In this document: positions 40,453-52,936 of the stretch, piece after piece | Numbering within the stretch: the stretch's first letter is position 1 | Layout: the number at the start of each line of letters is the position of its first letter | Assembly: GCF_005239225.2 (NCBI RefSeq) | Contig: NC_133296.1 | Coordinates: 8,990,001-9,054,000 of the forward strand | Reading direction: 5' to 3' | DNA from: Populus alba | Taxonomy: Eukaryota; Streptophyta; Magnoliopsida; Malpighiales; Salicaceae | DNA: 64,000 nucleotides | The notes under the pieces: model-generated | Databases searched by the model: none | What the model saw: only the letters and a program-made list of their open reading frames with translations | What the model was told of the DNA's origin: nothing | Position numbers and translations under genes: made by a program

Positions 40453-40811
40453 AGAACGGAACACAAGGATCTTTGCAGATGTGTCTAAAGCTTTGAATTT
40501 GGTTTTTGATCAAATCGAATGTATCATTCGCGATAAGCTTGTTTTGATGAGGAATGTTCAAGAAACAGATGAAAACATAAGGATCCAAAGACTTTGGAGG
40601 GTCAATAACATAGACTCTTAATTTGATGTTTAGCTGGTTGTTTTTGTACCCCTAGCATATCTAGTTGGTCTAAGTTTTTGTTTGGTTATGTGGCTAGCCT
40701 GTAGCCATTTGTTGGTTTTCGTTTCTGTCCACATTGTAAATCTTGGGTATGCCCATTATATTCTTTGTATCATTTTCTTTTAATACATAAGTCACCTTAC
40801 CAAAAAAAAAA
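40453..40811 (+). mobile_element. LINE 3' end, plus strand
   Basis: Matches the last ~355 bp of the LINE at 36172-37934: the last ORF2 codons (ending RLWRVNNIDS), the 3' untranslated region and CTTACC followed by 11 A. Its left edge abuts the B LTR with no TSD, so the B array and this LINE were joined by recombination or the B array inserted into it. Confidence 0.88.
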
Positions 40812-41880
40812 ATGTTCGCTATTTCTAGTGATGTTTTCTATACTCTATCTTTCTACCTTAGCACATTGAGGATAATGTCTCATTTTGGTTAGGAGGAAAG
40901 GATAGTAGTTGATATGTTAAAAAAAAAAAAAAAAAGTAACTGTGTTTTCTATTTCATAAACTATTTGCAAAACTGTTGTTACTAGGATGACAGAGTAAAA
41001 GAGTTTTTTTTGGTTAAAGTGACTCTTAAGACGCATCTTAGTAAACATTCTTAACAAGGTCTATCAGAATACTTCTTGAAATATTCAGGTTTACAAACTC
41101 TGGTATTGTTATCACTTGATTCTGCTCATATGCTCATTTAACAAGTATTCTTAAATCTTCATTTTCACACGCACACTTTAACATATGATTGTGGGATGTA
41201 CATTGGATTATTACATTATTTATGTTCTTTTGTTAAAGGTAACAACTAAGGGAAAGGGATAATTTGGAAAAAAAAATAGATAAGTTTGGTTTCATAGCCT
41301 CCTTAATCTAAGCAATTAAGCCCAAAGGGGTGTTTTAACACGTAATACCCTAAAGTCAACTGACTTGGGAGCTATTGGCCTAACGCTTGTTAATGGGTTG
41401 AGGAGAAAAGCTTAAGGGAATCAAACATTGCACTATCTACATATCAGTATCTGCAACCCGAGTTAAGCTCGTAGGGGTGTCTCAATACCTAATAACTAAG
41501 ACCAACTGATTTGAGAATCATTAGCCGAAAGCTCGTTACATGGGTTAAAGATGCATTGGGTTTTAAGTTTTATATATATATAAAAGAAGATAATAATCTC
41601 AACCCAAGGAAGTTAACCTTAAACATTAGAACAAAAATTTTGTTTTCTTCCAAGTAAAGCCCCATAACTATATGTTGATATTTTGAGCACAAAAGAAACG
41701 TTTATTAATATCTTGTTTAAGAGGCATTGAGCAGTTATATGAATTTAATTAGAGTTTGTTTATCTAGATAGATTAATAGAAGTTGAATGATGAATGCCTT
41801 GCTTTGTGGAATTTGCAAATTGTTTTTCTATATTAACACTTTGATTACTAGGGACTCGTAATAAGCTAGTTGGGGATGTG
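40812..41880 (+). mobile_element. D2 tail: 3' untranslated region of a D element
   Basis: Matches the D3 region downstream of LOG (58650-59829): a CACATTGAGGATAATGTCTC-type start, A runs, the duplicated hairpin block and a G-rich tract before the LTR. All coding parts of D2 are gone on the left. Because it precedes an LTR that is itself followed by a primer site, D2 and D3 share one LTR. Confidence 0.82.
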
Positions 41881-42818
41881 TGATTAGTACTTAAAAGTAC
41901 ATTTTTATCAAAGTTTTATATCATCATTTTGCACTTGAAGTCAATAACTCAACTAAAGCATGTTTTATAATAAGATACCTAATAATATAAGATACCTTTA
42001 ATTTATGGTAAATGTTCATCTTAAATGCAGGCCTATCACATAAATAAAAGGATTGATTGATGAGTTTAAGTATTGAAATTGAAAGGACAAAGAGAGGGCC
42101 AAACTTAGAAAAAAGATGTTGGTGCAGTCCAAATTGGAACACTGTTCGGTAATTCGATCATATCTCGAGTTCTAGATGTCCAAATGACCTTAATGTTTTG
42201 GACAGATTCGGTAAGACATATGCCTACAACTTTCATGTGGAGTCCAAGATTTAAAAATGCCGTTTTCAAGTCCAAATTATAGCAACAACAGAGAAGTTCG
42301 AATCTATCCTGTAGCCCGGACATTATTCAGTGTTCAGCCCATATCTCGAGTTTTAGAAGTCCAAATGACCTCAATTTTTTTTTCTGGAAAGATAAGACAA
42401 TTTCTTATAACTTTCATGCGTACAGGTGTTCCTGTTCTGATGCTAGCAATGATGTTTTATTCAGATAATAAGATAATGATTTTCACAAAGTCAAGAGTTG
42501 GTCACCCACTCAACAATTAGTCATCAAATCAATAGTTCTAAATTTTGACCTATAAAAGGAGGCATTCCATGCATTTAGGGCATTTGGTTATTCCAGATCA
42601 AGATCATGCTTCTCTTGCTCTTCTCTGTCTCTCTCTTTATATTTTTTTTTGTAATTCTTATGTTTTGCTTTCATTAATATCAAGTTTTATGCACTTTTCA
42701 TTTCCTGTCCTTACTTAGTTAACTCTTTATCTTATTTATGTTCTTATTTGTTTATTTATGTTTCTTTCTTTCGTTATGTTCAGCTAAGTTATTATGTCAA
42801 TGAAAAGGTAACACTAAT
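41881..42818 (+). repeat. Shared D2/D3 LTR, first part
   Basis: Starts TGATTAGTACTTAAAAG; TATAAAAG at 42551-42558. Cut at 42818 by the minus-strand A element and continued at 51700. More diverged from D1 than the second part is. TSD CTAAT at 42814-42818. Confidence 0.88.
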
Positions 42819-43551
42819 TGATGCGAACCTCGTGATCACGTGGTCACGCAACCCACAATCAAGATTGAGATCTGATCCCGAAAAGCCGAAATAGGTCTGA
42901 TATGAGTGCGACACAATGGAAACCTGCCCCAAGGCACCAACACTATTGGAATGAGTAGAATGACGCCACGAAGCCAGTTAATCTTCGATAAGTCAGATTC
43001 AGTTCGTTCAAGAACTGAAGAATGCAAGAATCACTCTCACACGTTAAAACTGAAAATTTCAGAATAATAATCAACCAAGCTGCCGAAATTTTGGCCTACA
43101 TGAGTTTAAATAGTTCTTGAAAAGTTAACCCTAATGGACCCTTTATGTGGACTTATATGAGGCCACTCAAAACTGGCCCAAAACCCTAAAATGAAAAGCC
43201 ATAACCCTAAAATGAAAAGCCCATAACTTAATCCAAACAAGCCTTGGATCCTAGCTTAAAACAAAGTATGAATTAAGCCCAAACAAGCCTTGGGCTGTAG
43301 CTAACAAAATAAAATAAAGCCCTTATCTCATGGCCCAAATAAGGTTGTATTGGACTCCTCTTCCACATGAATAAGATTTACTAGGATCTCCTCTTGATAC
43401 TCCAATGGACCTTCCAATTCTGACTTGGTGGAAAACCTTCAAAACCAATGCATTCAATGCGTCTTTCAATGTCTTTGTCTTGGACCGAGTCATTGGTCCA
43501 TTTGAACATGTAATAGGGTCCTTGCTGGTGTTTCTGGGCTGGTCCGCATCA
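42819..43551 (-). repeat. 3' LTR of the minus-strand A element (733 bp)
   Basis: Reads TGATGCGGACC to GTTCGCATCA on the minus strand. About 20 bp longer than the array LTRs because an AAAATGAAAAGCC(C)ATAA stretch is duplicated. The polypurine tract lies at 43552-43565 (minus strand). Confidence 0.92.
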
Positions 43552-46156
43552 TCCCCTCTCTCCTCGAAAGGATTCGACCTCGAATCAAAAATCTGTGTCA
43601 AACAAAGTAAGATCAGCAACACTTAAAGGTAGCACTAACACCATACTCACCTGGAAGGTCGATTTTGTATGCGTTGTCATTGATTCTCTCTAAAAACCTG
43701 AAAAGGACCATCACCACGAGGCTGTAATTTTTGATTTCCTTTGGTTAGGAAATCGTTCCTTACGCATGTGCACCCATACCCAATCACCGGGTTGGAAAAC
43801 AACCAGTTTACGTCCCTTATTTGCTTTAGAAGCGTAAAGTCTGTTCTTTTTCTCTATTTGTAGTCGAACTCCCTCATGGAGTTCTCTCACCATCTTTGCC
43901 TTTCTTTTCACCATCTAAACTTACCCTTTCTTCAAAAGGTAAAGGAATTAAGTCCATAGGAGTTAGTGGATTAAAAACCATAAACAATTTCAAAAGGAGA
44001 AAAAGTAGTAGTTGAATGCACAGTTCTATTATAAGCAAACTCAACAAAAGGCAAACATTCTTCCCAACTTTTCAAATTCTTTTGAATTACAGCACGTAAA
44101 AGTTGGGATAATGTTCTATTCACTACCTCAGTTTGTCCATCTGTTTGAGGATGGCAATGTTGTCGAAAATAAGAGTTTAGTTCCCAACTTTCCCCATAAG
44201 GTCTTCCAAAAGTAACTAAGGAACTTAACATCACGATCTGACACTATACTCTTAGGAATGCCATGCAAATGTACAATCTCTCTAAAGAACAAGTCTGCGA
44301 TATGAGATGCATCATCTGTTTTATGGCATGCAATGAAAATGCGCCATTTTAGAAAACCTATCTACCACAACAAAGATAGAGTCTCTACCTTTCTTTGACC
44401 TAGGTAAACCTAAAACAAAGTCCATAGAGATATCTACCCAAGGTTCAGTAGGCACAGGTAGTGGTGTATATAGTCCATGCGGTTGTACTCTAGATTTTGC
44501 CTTTCTACAAAGCAATGGCACTGTTCACAAATTCGTTGCACATCTCTTTTCATCCTTGGCCAATAGAAATGCTCATGCAATACATCCAAGGTTTTCGCAA
44601 CCCCAAAGTGACCCATTAAACCACGCTCATGTGCTTCACGAACAAGCAATTCACGCAAAGAACTAGCAGGAACACACAATCTATTTTCTTTGAACAAATA
44701 ACCATCCATCAAATAAAACTTACCGAAAGCCGAAATGTCCACATGCATTATAAATCTCAGCAAAAGTCAGAATCATTATCATACAATTCCTTCACATATT
44801 CAAAACCTAACAATCTAGTATTCCATGGTGTGTAAAAGAACATACCTGCGCGAGAGTGCATCAGCTACGATGTTCTCTTTCCCTTGCTTATACTTGATTA
44901 CGTAAGGAAAAGTTTTCAATGAATTCAACCCATTTTGCATGCCTCCTATTCAACTTACCTTGTCCTTTCAGATGTTTCAAGGACTCATGATCCGAATGGA
45001 TTACGAACTCTTTTGGCCACAAGTAATGTGCCATGTCTCAAGTGCTCTTACCAAAGCATAGAGTTCTTTGTCGTATGTGGGATAGTCAAGGTCGCTCCAC
45101 TTAACTTCTCACTGAAATACGCAATAGGTCTCCGATCCTGCATCAAAACAACACCTATTCCTATTCCAGACGCATCACATTCTATTTCAAATGCTTTTGT
45201 AAAATTCAGGTAAACCCAAAACAGGTGCAGAACATAATTTCTCTTTCAAAAAAACAAAAGCCAACTCTTGTTCCTCCCCCCATCTAAACCCAACTGACTT
45301 TTTAACAACTTCATTCAAGGCGCAGCTATTGTGCTGAAATCTTTCACAAAACGCCTGTAAAAACTAGCTAACCCATGAAAACTCCTTACCTCACTACCGA
45401 TTTGGGTGTAGGCCATTCCCGGATGGCCTTAACTTTCTCCTCATCCATCTCGATACCGCTGTGCAGTTACAACATAGCCAAGAAACACAATTTTCTCCAT
45501 GCAAAAGGCACACTTTTTAAGATTAGCATACAATTTCTCACTACGCAACACACTAAGTACATTACGCAAATGATCAAGATGCTCAGTTAAGTTCTTGCTA
45601 TATATCAAAATGTCATCAAAATACACAACCACAAACTTACCTATGAATGCATGCAACACATGATTCATTAAACACATAAACGTACTAGGTGCATTTGTAA
45701 GTCCAAACGGCATTACTAACCATTCATACAAACCATGCTTAGTCTTAAATGTTGTTTTCCATTCATCACCTTCTTTCATCCTAATTTGATGGTACCCACT
45801 TTTCAAGTCAATTTTAGAGAAAATACAGGATCCATGTAACTCATCTAACATGTCATCAAGCCTAGAATGGGATGTCTATACTTACCGTTATGTTATTGAT
45901 AGCTCGGCAATCAACACACATCCTCCATGTTCCATCCTTCTTTGGCACAAGTAGCACAGGTACAGCACACGGGCTCATACTCTCACGAATGTAGACCTTT
46001 TTCATCAGCTCATCAACTTGCCTTTGAAGTTCCTTCATCTCCTCGGTATTGCTTCTATAAGCTGGTCGGTTAGGAATTGAAGCTCAGAGAAAATAAACCA
46101 CCAACCGGGTACGAATCAATTTGATGTTCTATCCCCTCAATGGTGTAATCCGCTAG
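43328..46156 (-). pseudogene. pol: A element pol (minus strand), frameshifted
   Basis: From about 46156 down to 43328: reverse transcriptase (YFDD near 45620), RNase H (about 44930-45210), integrase zinc region (44500-44660), DDE core (44130-44450) and the C-terminal tail ending in the LTR. Frame breaks and small deletions are numerous, for example near 43620, 43690, 44160, 44330, 44510, 45205, 45475 and 45870. The first ~30 codons of reverse transcriptase lie on the far side of the insertion at 46162-47613. Confidence 0.85.
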
Positions 46157-46161
46157 AGTAT

Positions 46162-47613
46162 TGATCGGACCATCCCAGAAACACCAGCAAGGACCATTAC
46201 ATGTTCCAAATGGACCAATGACTCGGTTATCCAAGACAAAGACATTGAAGACGCATTGAATGCATTTGGTTTTGAAGGGTTTCCCAACCTAAGTCAGAAT
46301 TGGAAGGTCCATTGGAGTATCAAGAGGAGATCGCTAGTACATCTTATCCATGTGGAAAAGGGGTCCATACAACCTTATTTTGGGCCATGAGATAAGGGCT
46401 TTTATTTTATTTTGTTAGCTACAGCCCAAGGCTTGTTTGGGCTTAATTCATACTTTGTTTTTAAGCTAGGATCCAAGGCTTGTTTGGATTAAGTTATGGG
46501 CCTTTTCATTTATGGGTTATGGGCTTTTCATTTTAGGGTTTTGGGCCAGTTTTGAGTGGACCTCATATAAGTCCACATAAAGGGTCCATTAGGGTTAACT
46601 TTTCAAGAAACTATTTAAACTCATGGAGGCCAAATATTTCGGAGCTTTGATGATTATTATTCTGATTTTTTCAGTTTTTAACGTGTGAGAGTGCTTCTTG
46701 CATTCTTCAGTTCTTGAACGAACTGATCTGACTTATGAAGATTAACTGGCTTCGTGGCGTCATTCTAACTCATTATCCAATAGTGTTGGTGCCTTGGGGC
46801 AGGTTTCCATTGTGTCGCACTCATATCAGACCTATTTCGGCTTTCCGGGATCAAGATCTCAATCTTGATTGTGGGTTGCGTGACCACGTGATCACGAGGT
46901 TCGCATCAGTTGGTATCAGAGCTAGGCTCCGAAACAAGGTCATATCATTCTGTTCGATTTTCGTTTTTTTTTAGTGTCCCTTAAGTTTTTAGTGTTTGCA
47001 TCCATCTTCTTGTTCTTCGTGTCTGTGTCATCTAAGCAAAAAAAAAAAAAAAAAAGTTTATATTTCATCTTTGTTACTGCCCTCTAATCATATCAGTTTG
47101 TTAAAAAGAAAAAAAATTCAGAATAATAATCATCACAGCTCCGAAATTTTGGTCCTCCATGAGTTTAAATAGTTCTTTTGAAAAGTTACCTAATGGACCT
47201 TTTTGTGGACTTATATGAAGGTCCACTCAAAACTGGCCCAAAACCCTAAAAATGAAAAGCCCATAACCCATAAATGAAAAGCCCATAACTTAATCCAAAA
47301 CAAGCCTTGGATCCTAGCTTAAAACAAAGTATGAATTAAGCCCAAACAAGCCTTGGGTTGTAGCTAACAAAAATAAAATAAAGCCCTTATCTCATGGCCC
47401 AAATAAGGTTGTATTGGACCCCTCTTCCACATGGATAGACTGTACTAGGATCTCCTCTTGATACTCCAATGGACCTTCCAATTCTGACTTGGTGGAAACC
47501 TTCAAAACCAATGCATTCATGCGTCTTTCAATGTCTTTGTCTTGGACCGAGTCATTGGTCCATTTGGAACATGTAATGGGTCCTTGCTGGTGTTTCTGGG
47601 CTGGTCCGCATCA
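46162..47613. mobile_element. Insertion with inverted A LTRs (TSD AGTAT)
   Basis: Inserted in the reverse transcriptase start of the minus-strand A element and flanked by AGTAT (46157-46161 and 47614-47618). Left part: a complete plus-strand A LTR (46162-46908), primer site (46911-46922) and leader (to about 47115). Right part: the first ~500 bp of an A LTR on the minus strand (about 47116-47613). Both outer ends are therefore LTR 5' ends and the termini read TGAT...ATCA. The joint falls in an A-rich stretch with short homology (AAAA-TTCAGA). Single-base indels are dense here, so read support matters. Confidence 0.75.
46911..46922 (+). other. Primer-binding site inside the inverted-LTR insertion
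   Basis: TGGTATCAGAGC, plus strand, 2 bp after the plus-strand LTR, followed by the A-family leader, which is otherwise seen on the minus strand at 50750-50946. Confidence 0.85.
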
Positions 47614-47618
47614 AGTAT

Positions 47619-49751
47619 TGTCGGGGAACACATCATCAAATCCCTGCAACAAAGAAATAACAACACTAGGCATAATATGATCAAGATCATTAGTATTAAA
47701 GTAAGCCTCTTTATACACAAGTAAGATCATTGGCTTGTTAGTGAAAATGCAGATCTGACCTCACCCTCGTCTAGCATAAAAATCTGGGTTGTTTCTTTAG
47801 TTTTTCCACACAATTCTCATCACACACTTGCTGACTTTCTTCACTCCTCTTGTCTTACCTCCACTCTCTCGGCCAGATTTGGGTGTTTTTGAGTTGTGGT
47901 CGAATGGTTTGGATTTGTTTGGAGTGTTGGCCGAATATTTGCTTGTGTTTGGATGGGTGGCCGAATGGGTTGTAGTGGTTTGGGAATCTGATGGTCTTCT
48001 CTCCCCCCTTTTTCCTCACCTTGATTTTGCTCTCCCATCGCCTCATGCTCACTTTTTAGCTTTATTTGATCATCATACACCTGTTTGGGTGTAAGAGGTA
48101 CAAGAGTGATGGTTTTACCATCTTTTACAATGGTATACCTATTTTTAACCCCATCATGAATTGCCTCCTATCATATTGCCATGGTCTCCCCAACAAGATG
48201 TGACTTGCTTGCATTGGTACCACGTCGCACAGAACTTCATCAACATATTTCCCAATCGAAAATGGAACCACAACCTGTTTAGTCACTTTCACTTCACCAC
48301 TATCATTCAGCCATTGCAATCTATATGGTTTAGCATGCTTAGCAGTACACAAATTCAGTTTACTAACAAGGGTGGCACTGCAAACATTAACACAGCTTCC
48401 ACTATCTATAATTAAACCACACACCTTTCTTTGTACGTATAACAACGCGTATGGAAGATGTTCTCCCTTTGTTCATTAGTATCATCTTCTTTGACCTGAA
48501 CTGAAGTGTTCGCCTTATAACCAAGGACTCCTCAACCGGTAATGCTAACTCATCCCCATCACTATCCTCCAATGGTGGCATGCCTTCACAATCAGAACTG
48601 TCACTTTCAGATTCCACGTCACCATTATCTCTAATCATCATGATTCTCTTGTTTGGACACTCTGAAGCATAATGTCCATGTCCCTGACACCTGAAACATT
48701 TAACATCATGAGTACGTTTAGGTTGAGTTTCAGATTTACCTTTGGCATCAGTAGGGACATCAACTTTAGCCTTTGGTGGTTCAGTTCTAGATGGACCAAA
48801 GGATCTTGGGCGGACAGTGCCTCTCTCTTTTAGATTCGGCTTCCAAGATGATGACGAACCCGAATTAAACGTTGGCCGAGCATGCCCCCTCCTAAGTTGT
48901 CTCTCAACCTTCGTCGCCATGTGAACCATGTCCTCTAGCTCCACATAGTGTTGTAGCTCAACCACATTAGCAATGTCCCGATTCAACCATTAAGAAATCT
49001 AGCCATGGTGGCTTCTCTATCCTCAACAACAACATTAGCCCGAATCATTGCTATCTCCATCTCTTTGTGATATTCATCTACGTCTTATACCTTGATTCAG
49101 ACCTTGGAGCTTCAGATATAAATCTCTATAATAGTGGTTTGGCACAAATCGTCTCCTCATTAAGACTTTCATCTCCCCAAGTCTGAACGGGTCGCTCACC
49201 ATTCCTCCTCCTACTGATTACAATCTGATCCCACCAAATCAAACGCATACTCCGTAAACTCAATTATCACCAATTTCACCTTTTTCTGTTCAGAATAGCT
49301 ATGGCAATCAAAAATCCAATCTACCTTTTTCTCCACTCCAAATAAGCCTCGGGATCGTTTTTACCTTGAAAAGGTAGGAATTTTTCAGTTTAATGGTGTC
49401 CAAGTCCCCATCCATATCTTCATGAGTGCTCATGCCACGGAAATTCACATTCCTCCTAGCCCTGTTCGGTCCAGACCTGATTCCTTGGCCAGCTGATGCA
49501 AAATCATAGTCATCTTCTCCCGCATCTGCGTTTTCATCAACAAACTCTTCAAAATCAGATCTAACATTCCGTGCAGCCATACGGACCGTATTTCCCCGTC
49601 GATCAGCCCCACTATTCTGTTGCTTTATCGAATTCACCTCATCTTTCAGATCCTTGTACGTCCTAGACAACAGCTCAAGTTGCTGGCCTATGGATCACAA
49701 TTGGAAAGCTACGTCAACGTTTTGTGTCGCTGATTCGTTGTTTTCAGACAT
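47619..49751 (-). pseudogene. gag: A element gag and protease (minus strand)
   Basis: Starts at the minus-strand ATG 49751 (MSENNESATQ). An early stop (near 49695) and frameshifts near 49360, 49150 and 48985 break it. The zinc knuckle C-x2-C-x4-H-x4-C is intact near 48634-48705 (CFRCQGHGHYASECP). Protease has the catalytic IIDSGSC near 48385-48410 and ILLGRPWQ near 48175. A low-complexity linker (47830-48080) leads to the reverse transcriptase start at the insertion border. Gag would form the particle and bind RNA; protease would cut the polyprotein. Confidence 0.85.
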
Positions 49752-50946
49752 TATTTGAATCTGCAAAATTTGGTCAGTAGCACAAATATATCCTCACACC
49801 TCTCGTGTATCACACAAACAAAAATTAAGGCTTTTCACTCTATTAAGTTCTCTACGCCTTTTACCTCACAACTTGCTTTCTTTTGGTTCTTTAGGAACTG
49901 AAATCAACAAATCAAAGTCAATAGCCTTCACAGCGCACTCTAAATATAATTTTCAGACTCAAGAATCAATAAATATACTGAAAACAAAGCAAAACAAAAC
50001 TAGGATTACGATTTTGCGAGTAGCAATGCAAATTCGTACGAATTGTGGACGAAACGAAGACACGAAATAAAACAGAAGCAAATGTTAAGAAAACAATTAC
50101 TTGACTCCTAGATAATCCAAATATAGCAGAAACAAAAATATTTGGACAAAACTAAACAGCAAAGATCATGTTTTGAAACTCGAGGCAAATCTAACCTATT
50201 ACGCAATTTTACGTAACAGAATTGAAACCCAGACCAAACGATCTCGAAATGACCTCAAATTCAATATTTAGTATTGCAATACTATGAAAACACCAAAAAT
50301 CAATTTATAGGTCGCTCTATAGTGTCTAGGTACCCAAACCCCTTGTATGATCAGTTTGCGGCAAAATAATCCCAAAATAACCCCTTGAACCTCCAATTAA
50401 AACCTCCAGAAACCGATATCAAAATAATCCCAAATTTAATATGTGGTGCAATCGCATACCCAATACTCAGAATATGAAGTTTCAATAGATTCCAAGGTGT
50501 TTTACCTAGGGTTCACTAAGAGTAGTGTTTTGCGGCAGAATTGAAACTCGAATTAAAACCTCAAGCAAATAATATCAGAATATAGCCCAAATTTGATATA
50601 TCATGCGATCCCACCCCAATAGACTGAATATGAAGTTTAAATTGATTCGAGGTGGTTTGCTTATGGTTCACCAAGATTTGTGTTTCTGCGGCAAAAATTG
50701 AATGATCCTTCAAATTTCAACTAATCACTCTTTTCTCTATTTCTTTCTGATTTTTTTTTTCATTTAACAAACTGATATGATTAGAGGCAGTAACAAGATG
50801 AAATATAAACTTTTTTTTTTTTTTTGCTTAGATGACACAGACACGAAGAACAAGAAGATGGATGCAAACACTAAAAAAACTTAAGGGACACTAAAAAAAA
50901 AAAAAAACGAAAATAACATAATGATATGACCTTGTTTCGGAGCCTA
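49752..50946 (-). other. A element leader (minus strand)
   Basis: About 1.2 kb of untranslated leader between primer site and gag, with A/T runs. A TTTTGCAGATTCAAATAAT-like acceptor sequence precedes the gag ATG, as in family B. No gene is visible. Confidence 0.65.
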
Positions 50947-50958
50947 GCTCTGATACCA
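50947..50958 (-). other. Primer-binding site of the minus-strand A element
   Basis: GCTCTGATACCA on the plus strand, the reverse complement of TGGTATCAGAGC, next to the LTR at 50961. Confidence 0.92.
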
Positions 50959-50960
50959 AC

Positions 50961-51694
50961 TGATGCGAACCTTGTGATCACGTGGTCACGCAACCCACAA
51001 TCAAGATTGAGATCTGATCCCGGAAAGCCGAAATAGGTCTGATATGAGTGCGACACAATGGAAACCTGCCCCAAGGCACCAACACTATTGGAATGAGTAG
51101 AATGACGCCACGAAGCCAGTTAATCTTCGATAAGTCAGATTCAGTTCGTTCAAGAACTGAAGAATGCAAGAATCACTCTCACACGTTAAAACTGAAAATT
51201 TCAGAATAATAATCAACCAAGCTGCCGAAATTTTGGCCTACATGAGTTTAAATAGTTCTTGAAAAGTTAACCCTAATGGACCCTTTATGTGGACTTATAT
51301 GAGGTCCACTCAAAACTGGCCCAAAACCCTAAAATGAAAAGCCCATAACCCTAAAATGAAAAGCCTATAACTTAATCCAAACAAGCCTTGGATCCTAGCT
51401 TAAAACAAAGTATGAATTAAGCCCAAACAAGCCTTGGGTTGTAGCTAACAAAATAAAATAAAGCCCTTATCTCATGGCCCAAATAAGGTTGTATTGGACT
51501 CCTCTTCCACATGGATAAGATGTACTAGGATCTCCTCTTGATACTCCAATGGACCTTCCAATTCTGACTTGGTGGAAACCTTCAAAACCAATGCATTCAA
51601 TGCGTCTTTCAATGTCTTTGTCTTGGACTGAGTCATTGGTCCATTTGGAACATGTAATGGGTCCTTGCTGGTGTTTCTGGGCTGGTCCGCATCA
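50961..51694 (-). repeat. 5' LTR of the minus-strand A element (734 bp)
   Basis: Differs from its partner at 42819-43551 by only a handful of positions, so the insertion is recent. The pol-tail frame inside it is open (51732-51472 on the minus strand). Confidence 0.92.
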
Positions 51695-51699
51695 CTAAT

Positions 51700-52195
51700 G
51701 GTGTAAGAATAAGTATAATATAAACTTAACATGGACCTTAACGTTGGATACTAACATGTTTTATATTTGTTATCTTGTTCACTTTTAATACTTTGCTTGT
51801 TAAATGGTTAATCTAGATTTATGTTGTATAACACTTGGTACAACAAATACTTGGTACTTTCATAGCCCATACTGTATGGTATAACCGACACCTGAGCTAT
51901 GAAAGGGACTTGATTTGTTGTTAACATAAGTTATAATCATGAATGCCTGCCAACATTTACAAGTATTAGCTTTATTCGAATAAGATAACTAATGTAATCA
52001 TGTTAACAATTTATAATCTGATTGGAACCTCCTTTATGTGTGGTTTCCAATTGAGTAATAAGAGTTTATACTATACTTGTTTGAAGTACCATTAGTGGAT
52101 CCTCTAACCTTGACATTTATTTTTATCGTTGTTTAATCATTACATTAATCTTTCAACTCAAAGTTCTCATTAATTTCTTCCTTCTCTTCTTTATT

Positions 52196-52231
<36 letters not shown>

Positions 52232-52509
52232 ATTATCTGTTCATAAACTCAGTATATAGGCTGGAAACCTGTGACCCGATCTTTTAGATCATTCTCAGGT
52301 ATAACAACGCCACGTACTGAGTATTATTATTATTATTACTATTACTAGTACTACTATTGTTATTATTATTGTTATTGTTGTTATTGTTGTGTTGTTATTT
52401 ATAATTTATACAATTAACCTCTCTGTGGTTCGACCCCGGTCTTGCCGGGATATTTATTACTTCGACACTCCTGCACTTGGGAAAAGACATCAAGCTTTTA
52501 GTCGTGTCA
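51700..52509 (+). repeat. Shared D2/D3 LTR, second part
   Basis: Continues the LTR from 42818 after the A insertion, through (TTG)n and (TTA)n repeats to GTCGTGTCA at 52509. Confidence 0.9.
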
Positions 52510-52515
52510 AGTTTT

Positions 52516-52532
52516 TAGCGCCGTTGCCGGGG
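52516..52532 (+). other. Primer-binding site of D3
   Basis: Same position as in D1 but TAGCGCCG instead of TGGCGCCG at the start, a G-to-A change that would weaken pairing at the tRNA 3' end. Confidence 0.8.
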
Positions 52533-52738
52533 AGGTAAATTCTTGTATAAATTTATTTTCTCTTTTCACTTTTCATTTTATCTAACTTTTGTTTTCTTTG
52601 TTTTGTTTTGTTTTGTTTTGTTTCTTTTTCTTCTATTCTCTTTTCTTCCTTTTATTCTCTTCTTACACGTGCATGAGAGTTTGGTCACGTACATTAAGTG
52701 GTCGACTTTGTAGGGTATCCTCATCATTTTCAGAAAAT

Positions 52739-52936
52739 ATGGCCGAAGAAGATAATCAATCGCTTCATAATGAGAATAATGAGAATAACTGTATGAGAAC
52801 ACTTAGAGACCACATGAATCCCACAAGAACAAGTGCACCCTCATGCATAGTTTTCCCTCCTGATGCATCTCATTTTAATTTTAAGCCAGGCATTATTCAA
52901 CTTTTACCTTCTTTTCATGGCTTAGACCTAGAAAAT
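52739..52936 (+). pseudogene. gag: D3 gag, part 1
   Basis: MAEEDNQSL to GLDLEN, 66 codons, almost identical to D1. Cut by the solo C LTR. Confidence 0.88.

Larger units (their letters stand above)
42819..51694 (-). mobile_element. Full-length family A element, minus strand (TSD CTAAT)
   Basis: An 8.9-kb element with LTRs 42819-43551 and 50961-51694, TSD CTAAT (42814-42818 and 51695-51699), primer site and polypurine tract. Unlike the array at 1.6-14.4 kb it keeps gag and complete protease, so it shows what the array lost. Coding is broken by many indels, and a 1.45-kb insertion with inverted LTRs lies at 46162-47613. Confidence 0.93.
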
